A DNA stretch of 64,000 nt from CALOFP01 sp942492635 (lineage in GTDB: Bacteria; UBP6; UBA1177; CALOFP01), in the NCBI GenBank assembly GCA_942492635.1, contig CALOFP010000001.1:372001-436000 (forward strand), read 5' to 3'. Position 1 is the stretch's first letter, and the number at the start of each line of letters is the position of its first letter. Of the stretch, positions 16,785-24,055 are shown piece by piece. The notes beneath the pieces are model-generated. The model saw only the letters and a list, made by a program, of their open reading frames with translations, did not search any database and was not told the origin of the DNA. The translations under genes were made by a program, and so were the position numbers.

Positions 16785-17747
16785 TCACAGATCGAGAAGT
16801 AACTCCTCAGAATTCAACATTTCAACATCTCCGGCACCTATGTTTTCTGAAAATGGGATTTCAACCTCATTTTTGAACTTCTCAATTTCTTCCGGTTCAT
16901 TGACGGTACTATGAAAAAGTTCCGAGAGCGGTCTATGAATTGAAAATGCCGTCTCCAGATCTCCGACGGAGAGAGATTTTTTGAAAAGATCTATCCAGAT
17001 GGGACAGTATTTTGAAAACACGGATTGTTCCCCGCAAAGCTTCAATGGAAAATCGTATCCCCACTCAATCATTCTATTCTGAAGGACCTGGTCGGCTGGA
17101 AGAAAGTTGTCCGGTTGAAAAATCGTACTGGAAAACAGTTCTACGGCCGATTCAAAACCTCCGAAAATTGTTCCGTAGAGAACAGTTGCCTCATTCTTGA
17201 ACCTTTCCTCACCAAGAACAGAAATAATTTCATCGATATCGATGGCAGAAAGATTTTTTACAAACCGTTTTTCGGCATCTTCCTGATCACCGTCCAGAAG
17301 ATCGAGTATACACCGAAAAAGGGCGCAGCAGTATGCGGCAATACCGTCGACAGTTGCCATTCTTGCATCCACATCCTTTTTTAATCCCTCAGCCCATGGA
17401 GCAACTGAAACAGGTTTAATTTCAGTCTCCGCCAGCAGCTCGGCGAAGAGGTACAATCCCTTCGGAAAGACTCCGTTTTTGAGGGAAGGCACAACTACCC
17501 TGTCCCTGAGATGGGTGAAAACCATGGTGAAATTCGGTTTCAGTTCATTTTTCCTGTGGAGCTTATGTTTCTTTTCCAGAAGATAAAGAGGTGTAAGCAC
17601 CGTATCTATATCGATCCCCTCGCCTATCTGGGCCGAGGCTTTCTCAAGATAGGAAAGATACATTCGCTCCCTTCCGCTTTTAATAAACTCCTCAAGATCA
17701 CTATAAAATTTTTTCTGCTGTGGCGTCGTAAAGGAAATATCCAGCAT
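16785..17747 (-). CDS. stand-alone paralogue of the glycosyltransferase N-terminal domain
   Basis: This 320-residue protein aligns along its length with residues 1-320 of the glycosyltransferase encoded at 14396-16528. Near residue 33 it reads YLEKASAQIGEGIDIDTV against VEKSASQIGKGVDADTV, followed by shared LKP and FxHL positions. It ends where the glycosyltransferase domain would begin, with an acidic tail (NSEELLLDL). There is no signal peptide or catalytic motif, so a scaffold, acceptor-recognition or regulatory role is likely. Shine-Dalgarno GGAGGG precedes the ATG. A domain of unknown function; not recognised beyond this. Confidence 0.75.
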   Translation of the reverse strand: MLDISFTTPQQKKFYSDLEEFIKSGRERMYLSYLEKASAQIGEGIDIDTVLTPLYLLEKKHKLHRKNELKPNFTMVFTHLRDRVVVPSLKNGVFPKGLYLFAELLAETEIKPVSVAPWAEGLKKDVDARMATVDGIAAYCCALFRCILDLLDGDQEDAEKRFVKNLSAIDIDEIISVLGEERFKNEATVLYGTIFGGFESAVELFSSTIFQPDNFLPADQVLQNRMIEWGYDFPLKLCGEQSVFSKYCPIWIDLFKKSLSVGDLETAFSIHRPLSELFHSTVNEPEEIEKFKNEVEIPFSENIGAGDVEMLNSEELLLDL

Positions 17748-17863
17748 CTGTCCCTCCGCTTCTGTTCCGGTTACTTAATACGGAAAAAATTTGTTTATGT
17801 TTAACATATTTTTTTAAGAAAAGTAATTCATTTTTATTTACTTTCTAATACTTCAAGGATTTC

Positions 17864-17892
17864 TTGACAGAAAAAAGCTGTATATCTAGGAT
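17864..17892 (+). promoter_or_regulatory. sigma-70-type promoter
   Basis: TTGACA at 17864-17869 and TAGGAT at 17887-17892 are separated by 17 bases. Transcription would begin near 17900, just before the small ORF at 17922 and the exported-protein genes that follow. Confidence 0.7.
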
Positions 17893-17921
17893 AGGCAAAA
17901 CAATCCATCACAATTATTGTT

Positions 17922-18164
17922 ATGAAAAACTTAATTTTTACGATCCTTTTTTCATTTTTTTTAATGACCGAAGCCAGACTCTTCTTCCAGGAAGGCAGAA
18001 ACCACCACTCGGTAATGATTTTCATCTCATACAGGAGTGACAGCAAGGTTGAGCGCCCTCCACTGCTTCTTTTCAGGGATACGACCCTGCTGACAATAAA
18101 GGAACATCTAGAGCTAAGAAATATTATTAAGGATCTTTTAGACGAGGATGCGTATGAAGAATAG
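17922..18164 (+). CDS. small putative secreted protein
   Basis: This 80-codon ORF begins MKNLIFTILFSFFLMTEA, which resembles a signal peptide, then a basic stretch and an acidic helical end (DLLDEDAYEE). It sits about 20 bases downstream of a good promoter and overlaps the next gene. There is no clear Shine-Dalgarno, so it might be a leader region rather than a gene. Not recognised. Confidence 0.45.
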   Translation: MKNLIFTILFSFFLMTEARLFFQEGRNHHSVMIFISYRSDSKVERPPLLLFRDTTLLTIKEHLELRNIIKDLLDEDAYEE

Positions 18165-18816
18165 TGTTTTTCTCCTGATTTTTCTTTTTTCGGCTACCCT
18201 TTTCTCCGGTGAAAAACTTCCGGAGCTGTTGAAATATCTTAAATCTGCCGGAATTTCATTTCACCAGCTGGAATCAGGTTACACATGTCACTCACTTGAG
18301 ACGGTACTGAGTGCCGGATTAATGAAGATAAAACAGCTGGAGGAGGATGTTCGTTCTTCCAGAAAAAGGGTGCGGATTGCAGCCATACTTCCAAAGCTGA
18401 CGGCGTGGAGCAAATACAAAAACGATGAAAAAACATATCTTTACCAACAGAACAACATAAGCGTAGGAAAGGACTACATAACCGTCGGACCAGACGACAA
18501 CAACACGACTCTGGGATCTCTTGACACATATGAAATCGGAGGAAGATTGGAGTTCAACCTTTCCAAATTGATCTACAATCCGGATTCTCTTCGTTTTTCC
18601 CAGGAAGAACACAAGATTTATGCGGTAAAAAAGCAGATTCTGGAGCAGATAACTCTGATCTACTACCACACTGCCATCGTCAATGCACTCTTGGATAAAA
18701 AAATCGACATTCCACAGGCGGAATTGATTGCAGCACAAATAGAAAATGCAGCAATGAGAATGTGGTTTAAGGAACTTACGGGAATGGAGCTCAATTCATG
18801 CAGAAAAAGACAGTAA
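18154..18816 (+). CDS. exported protein, TolC/outer-membrane-efflux-like fragment
   Basis: A 220-residue protein starting MKNSVFLLIFLFSATLFSG, a signal peptide. I use the ATG at 18154, six bases after GAGG, in preference to 18148. Its middle resembles the coiled-coil and strand pattern of TolC-like proteins seen in uncharacterised outer-membrane families: IGGRLEFNLSKLIYNPDSLR followed by a long helix QILEQITLIYYHTAIVN. It is much shorter than TolC (about 430 residues), so it is either a minimal relative or not a channel. It overlaps the following lipoprotein gene. Confidence 0.6.
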   Translation: MKNSVFLLIFLFSATLFSGEKLPELLKYLKSAGISFHQLESGYTCHSLETVLSAGLMKIKQLEEDVRSSRKRVRIAAILPKLTAWSKYKNDEKTYLYQQNNISVGKDYITVGPDDNNTTLGSLDTYEIGGRLEFNLSKLIYNPDSLRFSQEEHKIYAVKKQILEQITLIYYHTAIVNALLDKKIDIPQAELIAAQIENAAMRMWFKELTGMELNSCRKRQ

Positions 18817-20147
18817 TCACGATCCTCTTTCTAATTCTTTCCTGCGGAGAAAATGTTCTGGAGAAGAAAGAGCACACATACTTTCAGATGATCAAGGCTC
18901 CCTCAAACTCAGTTCACTATCCAGAGGAAATATTAAAATTTGAATTCAACATGGAAATCGATCCGGATACTCTGGAGAAAATCGAGATCGAATATGAGAA
19001 GGAGACGGAAAAGGAGTGCAGTGTGAACGCTGAGGAGAATAAAATTTTCATCTCCGACCTCCCTGCGGAGAGCAACATCCGCATTCTCTTCGAAGCCGGA
19101 CTGAAATCAAAGGATCACCACCCGCTGACATGGATCGAAGATGACTTACCCAATTCCAAAGATGTTGAATTCAGCTTTAAAATCGGACCAAAACTACCAA
19201 AAATCGAGAGTTTTCTCCCATCCTATCCATCAACATCGATCGTCCTTCGATTCGACAGCGAAATTGATTTAACAAAAGAAGTGGTTAAACCTAAGCCGCT
19301 GAAAATTCTTGGCAAGGATAAAAACTTTCTGCTTCTGTTCAACAATCACGTCGAATCGGTTGAAATCGACGGAGCAACTACTCCGATCCGCCAAGGATCA
19401 ATAAAGGAAAAGATCTTTGTTTCAGGCGAAACACCTCCAGAAGACGAACCTGAGTTCTCTGAAATAATTGATGATATAAGCTACAGTTTAAAAGTATCAT
19501 CATCTCGAATTTTCGCACTTCAATCGCAAGGAAAGCTGTCTTTCTGCGACGGGAAATGCGAACTTTTTATTCCCGATCTTGAACCCCAAACGGAATATGA
19601 ATTCGATATTTCACTTTTCACGCCTGAGGGCGAAAAGAAACTCGATAAGAAATTTACCACATCCGAACCTCTTCCCCACCTTATGATTACGGAAGTTATG
19701 CACACACCTTTGGGTGAAAAGGAAACCGCCTGGGAATTTGTGGAGGTTTACAACTTCGGATCAATAGATTTCGATCTCCAGGGATGCACAATCGATGACA
19801 AAAACGATGGAAAAGGGGAAGATCCGTTAGATGGTGAGTCGACGACCGTTGTCCCCGGCGGCACAGCAATAATCGTTTCATCGGGAAGCAAAATTCCGGA
19901 AATTGCCGACAGCAAATCAATTATTTTGACAGTCGACGATACAACCATTGCCGATGCCGGCCTTTCCGGTTCGGAATCGATCCAGATAAAGTGTCCATTT
20001 GAGGGGAAAACAGACGCTTTCGCCGAATACGACGGATCATTTTCTGATACCGAAAGAGGATTTTCCGTAGTTATCGATCCGGAAGGCAACATTTGCAGCT
20101 CAAAGAAAGAAGGGGGCACTCCCGGAATCGTGGAAAGATGTGATTAG
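18798..20147 (+). CDS. lipoprotein with Ig-like and C-terminal lamin-tail domains
   Basis: The first residues MQKKTVITILFLILSCGEN form a lipoprotein signal with lipobox LILSC, so the protein is lipid-anchored. An early segment FEFNMEIDPDTLEKIE resembles bacterial Ig-like (Big_5) domains. The last ~150 residues form a lamin-tail domain, starting LMITEVMHTPLGEKETAWEF with VEVYNFGS and the Gly/Ser strands that follow. Lamin-tail domains are common in secreted bacterial proteins, often as surface or nucleic-acid contact modules. It is translationally coupled to the upstream gene by overlap. Confidence 0.75.
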   Translation: MQKKTVITILFLILSCGENVLEKKEHTYFQMIKAPSNSVHYPEEILKFEFNMEIDPDTLEKIEIEYEKETEKECSVNAEENKIFISDLPAESNIRILFEAGLKSKDHHPLTWIEDDLPNSKDVEFSFKIGPKLPKIESFLPSYPSTSIVLRFDSEIDLTKEVVKPKPLKILGKDKNFLLLFNNHVESVEIDGATTPIRQGSIKEKIFVSGETPPEDEPEFSEIIDDISYSLKVSSSRIFALQSQGKLSFCDGKCELFIPDLEPQTEYEFDISLFTPEGEKKLDKKFTTSEPLPHLMITEVMHTPLGEKETAWEFVEVYNFGSIDFDLQGCTIDDKNDGKGEDPLDGESTTVVPGGTAIIVSSGSKIPEIADSKSIILTVDDTTIADAGLSGSESIQIKCPFEGKTDAFAEYDGSFSDTERGFSVVIDPEGNICSSKKEGGTPGIVERCD

Positions 20148-20215
20148 AACGCGTCGCTTTAGAACGCCTTTGCTGCGCACGGCTTGAGAACGGCGTCGCT
20201 TCGCGAGCCTTGACA
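20146..20215. repeat. imperfect GC-rich dispersed repeats (AGAACG family)
   Basis: Directly after the lipoprotein stop lie several imperfect AGAACG(C/G)C...CGCTT units. The stretch TTGAGAACGGCGTCGCTTCG at 20183-20202 recurs almost exactly near 31842-31860. It precedes the 15-bp array at 20245. Confidence 0.65.
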
Positions 20216-20244
20216 AAAACAAGATTAATCCCACCTCTTCTCTC

Positions 20245-20334
20245 AAGCGCAGCGTTCACAAGCGCAGCGTTCACAAGCGCAGCGTTCACAAGCGTAGCGT
20301 TCACAAGTGCAGCGTTCAGAAGAGCAGCGTTCTC
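20245..20334. repeat. 15-bp tandem repeat array, six units
   Basis: Six consecutive 15-bp units of consensus AAGCGCAGCGTTCAC. The first three are identical, the fourth has one change, the fifth two, and the sixth has several. It lies just upstream of the NeuA-like gene and ends about 57 bases before its ATG. The units have no spacers, so it is not a CRISPR array. It is related to the AGAACGC-type repeats nearby and near 31.8 kb. Confidence 0.9.
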
Positions 20335-20391
20335 TCGCAGCGCCCGGTACGGAAATTGCACGTATAAAATAACATTTTTGAAGGAGAATCG

Positions 20392-21081
20392 ATGAAATAT
20401 ATAGCTGTTATTCCGGCGAGGGGCGGAAGTAAGGGAGTCCCGAATAAAAACATCAGGGAAATCAAAGGAAAGCCGCTTATTGCATATACCATTGAGCAAG
20501 CGCTTTCCTGCGGGTTGTTCCAGAAAGTTTTCGTCAACACTGACTGTGAAAAGATAAAAACGGAGGCTGAAAAATACGGTGCGGAGGTTCCTTTTCTTCG
20601 TCCTGACCATCTCGCTACGGACAAGGCCACGACTATCGACACTATCAGGCACGCGATTCCGGAATATGAGAAGGTAAGTGACTTCGACGCTGTTTTTCTT
20701 CTTCAACCGACAAGTCCGTTTCGAAGCAGAAAAAGTTTTTTGGAAGCGATTGAAGGTGTAAAAAAATGCGGCTCGGCTGTATCCTACTCTCCTCCGAAAG
20801 AACATCCTTCGAGAATGCGATACATACAAAATGGGAAAGTTACTCCAGTTATGGAAGAACCCGACACCCTGAGAAGACAGGAACTTCCGGAATTGTTTGT
20901 AAGAAACGGTGCCATTTACGCTTTTCTGAAAGAGCTGCCTTTTCAGGCTGATTCTTTAATTCCGGACAGGCACCATCCCGTAATTATGGAAGAGATGGCG
21001 GGAATAAATATCGACACACCCTTTGATATGAAAATGGCGGAACTTTTCCTTCAGCAGAACTTTGATGTGTTCCCCATATAG
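20392..21081 (+). CDS. acylneuraminate cytidylyltransferase family protein (NeuA/PseF-like)
   Basis: This 229-residue enzyme of the CMP-nonulosonate synthetase family starts IAVIPARGGSKGVPNKNIR, the CTP-binding loop, followed by KPLIAYTIEQA, VFVNTDCEKI, FLLQPTSPFRS and a late GINIDTPFDM with the metal-binding Asp. It activates a nonulosonic acid such as a sialic, legionaminic or pseudaminic acid with CTP. No NeuB-type synthase is in the window, so the sugar is made elsewhere. A GGAG Shine-Dalgarno precedes the ATG, and the gene stands alone. Confidence 0.85.
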   Translation: MKYIAVIPARGGSKGVPNKNIREIKGKPLIAYTIEQALSCGLFQKVFVNTDCEKIKTEAEKYGAEVPFLRPDHLATDKATTIDTIRHAIPEYEKVSDFDAVFLLQPTSPFRSRKSFLEAIEGVKKCGSAVSYSPPKEHPSRMRYIQNGKVTPVMEEPDTLRRQELPELFVRNGAIYAFLKELPFQADSLIPDRHHPVIMEEMAGINIDTPFDMKMAELFLQQNFDVFPI

Positions 21082-21368
21082 ATCGGCTGTCTCATTTTCC
21101 CCGACAAGCTATTTTCCAACCCAAAAAGCGCGATAGCAGAAAAACAGGTCGAGTAACCGATTCTGAACTGAAAAAGTAACGGTAAATCGAATACTTTCAC
21201 TTTCCACCTCTTTTTAAGATCTCACAATTCGTATTCCATCGTTTGCCACAACGGGCAACAAAAACAGGTAAGTAGCTATTTTTATAAAATTTATTTGACA
21301 CTTGTTTTTGATTTTACTAGGATTAGGTGCTATAATTTTTTTATGTAGACCTGTTGTGGAGGTGAGCG
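21082..21368. other. intergenic region carrying the promoter of the 105-residue protein
   Basis: 287 bases between the NeuA-like gene and the next CDS. Apart from the promoter and ribosome binding site at its right end, I see no gene, hairpin terminator or repeat. Confidence 0.5.
21308..21365 (+). promoter_or_regulatory. strong promoter and ribosome binding site
   Basis: TTGATT at 21308-21313 and a perfect TATAAT at 21331-21336 have an ideal 17-base spacer. GGAGGTGA at 21358-21365 then precedes the ATG at 21369. The combination predicts high expression with a very short leader. Confidence 0.8.
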
Positions 21369-21686
21369 ATGAAAGTTGCTCAGATTAACAACACATTAAA
21401 TCTTATCTCCGTAAAGAACCCGAAGAAGGTTTCTGATGAGGAGGTAAAAAAAATTAGTGAAAAGGAACTCGAAGAGGCTAAGGCTGTATCCTCGGCACAG
21501 GAGAAGGCCATGAAAGCTGAAGGCATCGAAAAGGACGTGATGATTGCCAACATCGAGGCTGCGTCAATCAATCCCCAGCTGATCAACACTCTGAAGTTTC
21601 ATACCTTCCATTCCGAAAAGGACTATGAGAAGACAAGCAAAATCGTAGGAAAAAAGATCAACATCTACGATACCCATCACTGCTGA
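21369..21686 (+). CDS. small cytoplasmic protein with C-terminal HHC
   Basis: A 105-residue, highly charged protein with no signal peptide. Residues 20-60 are Lys/Glu-rich and helical (VSDEEVKKISEKELEEAK). The final residues are IYDTHHC, with the only Cys at the very end. Expression signals are the best in the window. I do not recognise a family. The terminal His-His-Cys could bind metal or be modified, but no partner gene is adjacent. Confidence 0.7.
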   Translation: MKVAQINNTLNLISVKNPKKVSDEEVKKISEKELEEAKAVSSAQEKAMKAEGIEKDVMIANIEAASINPQLINTLKFHTFHSEKDYEKTSKIVGKKINIYDTHHC

Positions 21687-22015
21687 TTCCGGACTCTCAG
21701 CTTCATTCCAGTTTGCACCGAAATTTACATCTCGGAAAAGCCATCTCTCTGAATTTTAAATTTTCCAACTCATTAAAAGCCGTTTTAAATTTTCATGTCC
21801 ACGATGTAAATACGAGTTCCAACATATTAGTCACACGCAGCAACACACCAGATTCACTGAGATTTCAAACAAACATCTCCCGGATCAAAAAAATCAACAC
21901 TAAATAATTAGATTTTAAAAACAATTATTTTTTTAAGTTCGAATACATTAGCTTGGTCGAAATTTTTAATTTTTTATCACATAATCAGTTTGAAAAACTG
22001 ATTATGGAGTATTTA
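21687..22015. other. AT-rich intergenic region with a hairpin
   Basis: About 330 bases lacking a convincing gene. A 64-codon ORF (21713-21907) has no ribosome binding site. The only structure is the inverted repeat at its right end, listed separately. Confidence 0.5.
21981..22005. promoter_or_regulatory. perfect 11-bp inverted repeat before the secreted protein
   Basis: ATAATCAGTTT at 21981-21991, a GAA loop, and its exact complement AAACTGATTAT at 21995-22005. It ends one base before the GGAG ribosome binding site of the gene starting at 22016, so it could be an operator or an RNA hairpin controlling translation. Confidence 0.6.
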
Positions 22016-24046
22016 GTGAAAGTAGTTCTAAAACTTAACCTTATTCTTTTTTTATTTCTATTCCCAATTATTCTCTTTTCAATGGAGCAGAAGGAAACCT
22101 ACTACGGGTACAATCCCAATCACTACGGAAGACTTTACATAGTGGGATTTGAAAACGAAACCCGCTTTGAGGTTTTTCCCCTGTCGAAAGGGAAAGATGT
22201 CAACGGAGAAAATGTGGAGTTGGAAAATGTGGAAGTTGAAATAAAGGGAGTGTTGAACAGAATGGACCGAATGGAGATTCCGCTCCAGAGAATACGTCAC
22301 TTCAAGATAGAGACAAACAAACCGATGCTGGTTATTCTCGGATTTGACGGTCCCGTAGGCAATCCGGGAGGATACAACTTCTGGGGAAGCTTTTTCTATC
22401 CTACATCCGACGATGGAAAAAAATCCTACGGTCGAAACTTCATCATAAATCCTATGGCACTTGACAACCTTCATCCACAGAGCCAGATGGCTAAAACAGT
22501 CTTTTTTACAAGGGACGAATCAAAGATAACCGTAAAAAACAAAAACGGCGATGTTGTTGACGAATCGGAACTTCTGCCGCCAGAAAGCTTCTGGCTTCCG
22601 ACAAAGATATCAAGACACGGACTTTACCAGGTCGAGTCCACAGGTGTGATTTCTATTGCAAACAACTCGGGAAACGGACTCACCAACGTCCCTCCGATTC
22701 CCGGAGGCAGAACTACTGAAGACTGCAACAACGATCTGGGGAAAAAGTTTTTCTTCGCCACCCACGGTTGGGAGCAGGGAGCCGTGGGCGTCTTCAATCC
22801 CACCCTAAAAAAGGCTGTCTTCTCCATAACCAGGCTCGATACGAAAGAGTTGGTTGAAGAAAACAGGGAGCTCAACCCAGGAGAGAATTTCATCAAGCTC
22901 AAAATGGGAACAAATTACTACAAGCTCGAGGTGAGCGAAGGATATGTAACTGTCTGGGCCGGAGACACGGAGCAGGGAAACCTTATCGAAGATATGGGGG
23001 ATGACATGACCCTCAACTTCGGAAACCGTGCTCAGGAGATGGTAATAGACGGCGGCAACTTCGGAGCCTACGTGTACGCAAGTGACGACAACACCACAGT
23101 CGACCTGAACGACGGACTTCGAACAATCACACTGAACCGAGACGGCTTTATTGATCTTCCCCCGTTTTACGTATGGAAAATCAAGAGCGACAAACCGCTC
23201 TCCGTCCAGACAATCGGAGGTATCGACGGGCCCGGACTCAACGACTGGGCGACGGCACTCAGGCCCGCACTCCACCACGACACGGACGGCGACGGCAAAC
23301 CGGACTGGGACGAGGGAAGCAGCTGTAAGTCCGTTGCACCGGATTACGACGACGACGGAATCCCGGAATACCTGGATATCGACGCTGACAATGACGGTAC
23401 GGAGGACAGCAAGGACAACTGCATATACGACCCACACAAGACGGAACCCGGCCAGTGCGGATGCGGAAAAAAAGAAACCGATACGGATAAGGACGGAACT
23501 GCAGACTGCAACGACGACTGTCCAAATGATCCCGACAAAACCAAAGATGGCGTCTGCGGATGTGGAATTGCCGACAGTGATGGAGACAAGGACGGAGTTT
23601 CGGACTGTGTAGACAAATGCCCTGAGGATGGAGACAAGATAAAACCGGGAATTTGCGGATGCGGCATCTCTGATAAGGACAGTGACTCGGATGGAACTGC
23701 GGACTGCAACGACCAGTGCCCCGATGATCCCGAAAAAACCGAACCGGGCAAGTGCGGATGCGGGAAAGGTGAAAAGGTGTGCAACTCAACTCCGGATAAC
23801 GACGAAAAAGGGGACGGTAAAATTTCAACAGGCGAGAAAGATAATTTAAACGATGCAGATTCCTCAACCGAAAATGAAAACTGCGACAAAGACGATACTG
23901 AGGAAGTATCCGACAATGATATCTTTGAAAATGATTCAAAAAAGTCGACCGATTCCGACAACAACTCAAAATCACTAGATGATAAAGACAAATTAGAATC
24001 AGAAAAAAACGGTGAAAAATCCGGTTGCTCAATTCTTTTCATCTAG
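22016..24046 (+). CDS. secreted protein with thrombospondin type-3-like repeats and C-terminal SGCS motif
   Basis: I place the start at GTG 22016: GGAG with a six-base spacer precedes it, and it yields a clean signal peptide (KVVLKLNLILFLFLF) that a start at 21953 would bury. The mature protein begins EQKETYYGYNPN. About 400 residues follow of a beta-rich region shared with the next gene, with motifs FWGSFFYPT, GLTNVPPIPGGRTTEDCNND and GDDMTLNFG; its pattern faintly recalls IgGFc-binding domains. Next come Asp-rich calcium-binding type-3 repeats (DTDGDGKPDWDEG, DIDADNDGTED, CGCG units), a long acidic linker, and the end KSGCSILFI. Likely cell-surface or secreted; function unknown. Confidence 0.75.
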   Translation: MKVVLKLNLILFLFLFPIILFSMEQKETYYGYNPNHYGRLYIVGFENETRFEVFPLSKGKDVNGENVELENVEVEIKGVLNRMDRMEIPLQRIRHFKIETNKPMLVILGFDGPVGNPGGYNFWGSFFYPTSDDGKKSYGRNFIINPMALDNLHPQSQMAKTVFFTRDESKITVKNKNGDVVDESELLPPESFWLPTKISRHGLYQVESTGVISIANNSGNGLTNVPPIPGGRTTEDCNNDLGKKFFFATHGWEQGAVGVFNPTLKKAVFSITRLDTKELVEENRELNPGENFIKLKMGTNYYKLEVSEGYVTVWAGDTEQGNLIEDMGDDMTLNFGNRAQEMVIDGGNFGAYVYASDDNTTVDLNDGLRTITLNRDGFIDLPPFYVWKIKSDKPLSVQTIGGIDGPGLNDWATALRPALHHDTDGDGKPDWDEGSSCKSVAPDYDDDGIPEYLDIDADNDGTEDSKDNCIYDPHKTEPGQCGCGKKETDTDKDGTADCNDDCPNDPDKTKDGVCGCGIADSDGDKDGVSDCVDKCPEDGDKIKPGICGCGISDKDSDSDGTADCNDQCPDDPEKTEPGKCGCGKGEKVCNSTPDNDEKGDGKISTGEKDNLNDADSSTENENCDKDDTEEVSDNDIFENDSKKSTDSDNNSKSLDDKDKLESEKNGEKSGCSILFI

Positions 24047-24055
24047 GAGGGATCG

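Noticed and set aside
17834..18046. 70-codon minus-strand ORF
   Set aside because: It opposes a good promoter and an ORF with a signal peptide on the plus strand; no Shine-Dalgarno.
20245..20334. Possible CRISPR array
   Set aside because: Units are 15 bp and contiguous with no spacers, and no cas gene is present.
20071..20829. 252-codon minus-strand ORF over the 15-bp repeat array
   Set aside because: It overlaps the NeuA-like gene on the other strand and the repeated NAALV-like run is a by-product of the 15-bp array; no ribosome binding site.
21369..21686. Ribosomally made peptide precursor
   Set aside because: No leader/core boundary or modifying enzyme next to it; the terminal HHC alone is not enough.
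21713..21907. 64-codon ORF after the 105-residue protein
   Set aside because: No ribosome binding site and no codon pattern like its neighbours.
23259..24042. Long minus-strand ORFs opposite the calcium-repeat genes
   Set aside because: They are antisense shadows of a Asp/Gly-rich coding repeat; composition is Ser/Arg-rich and no start signals exist.
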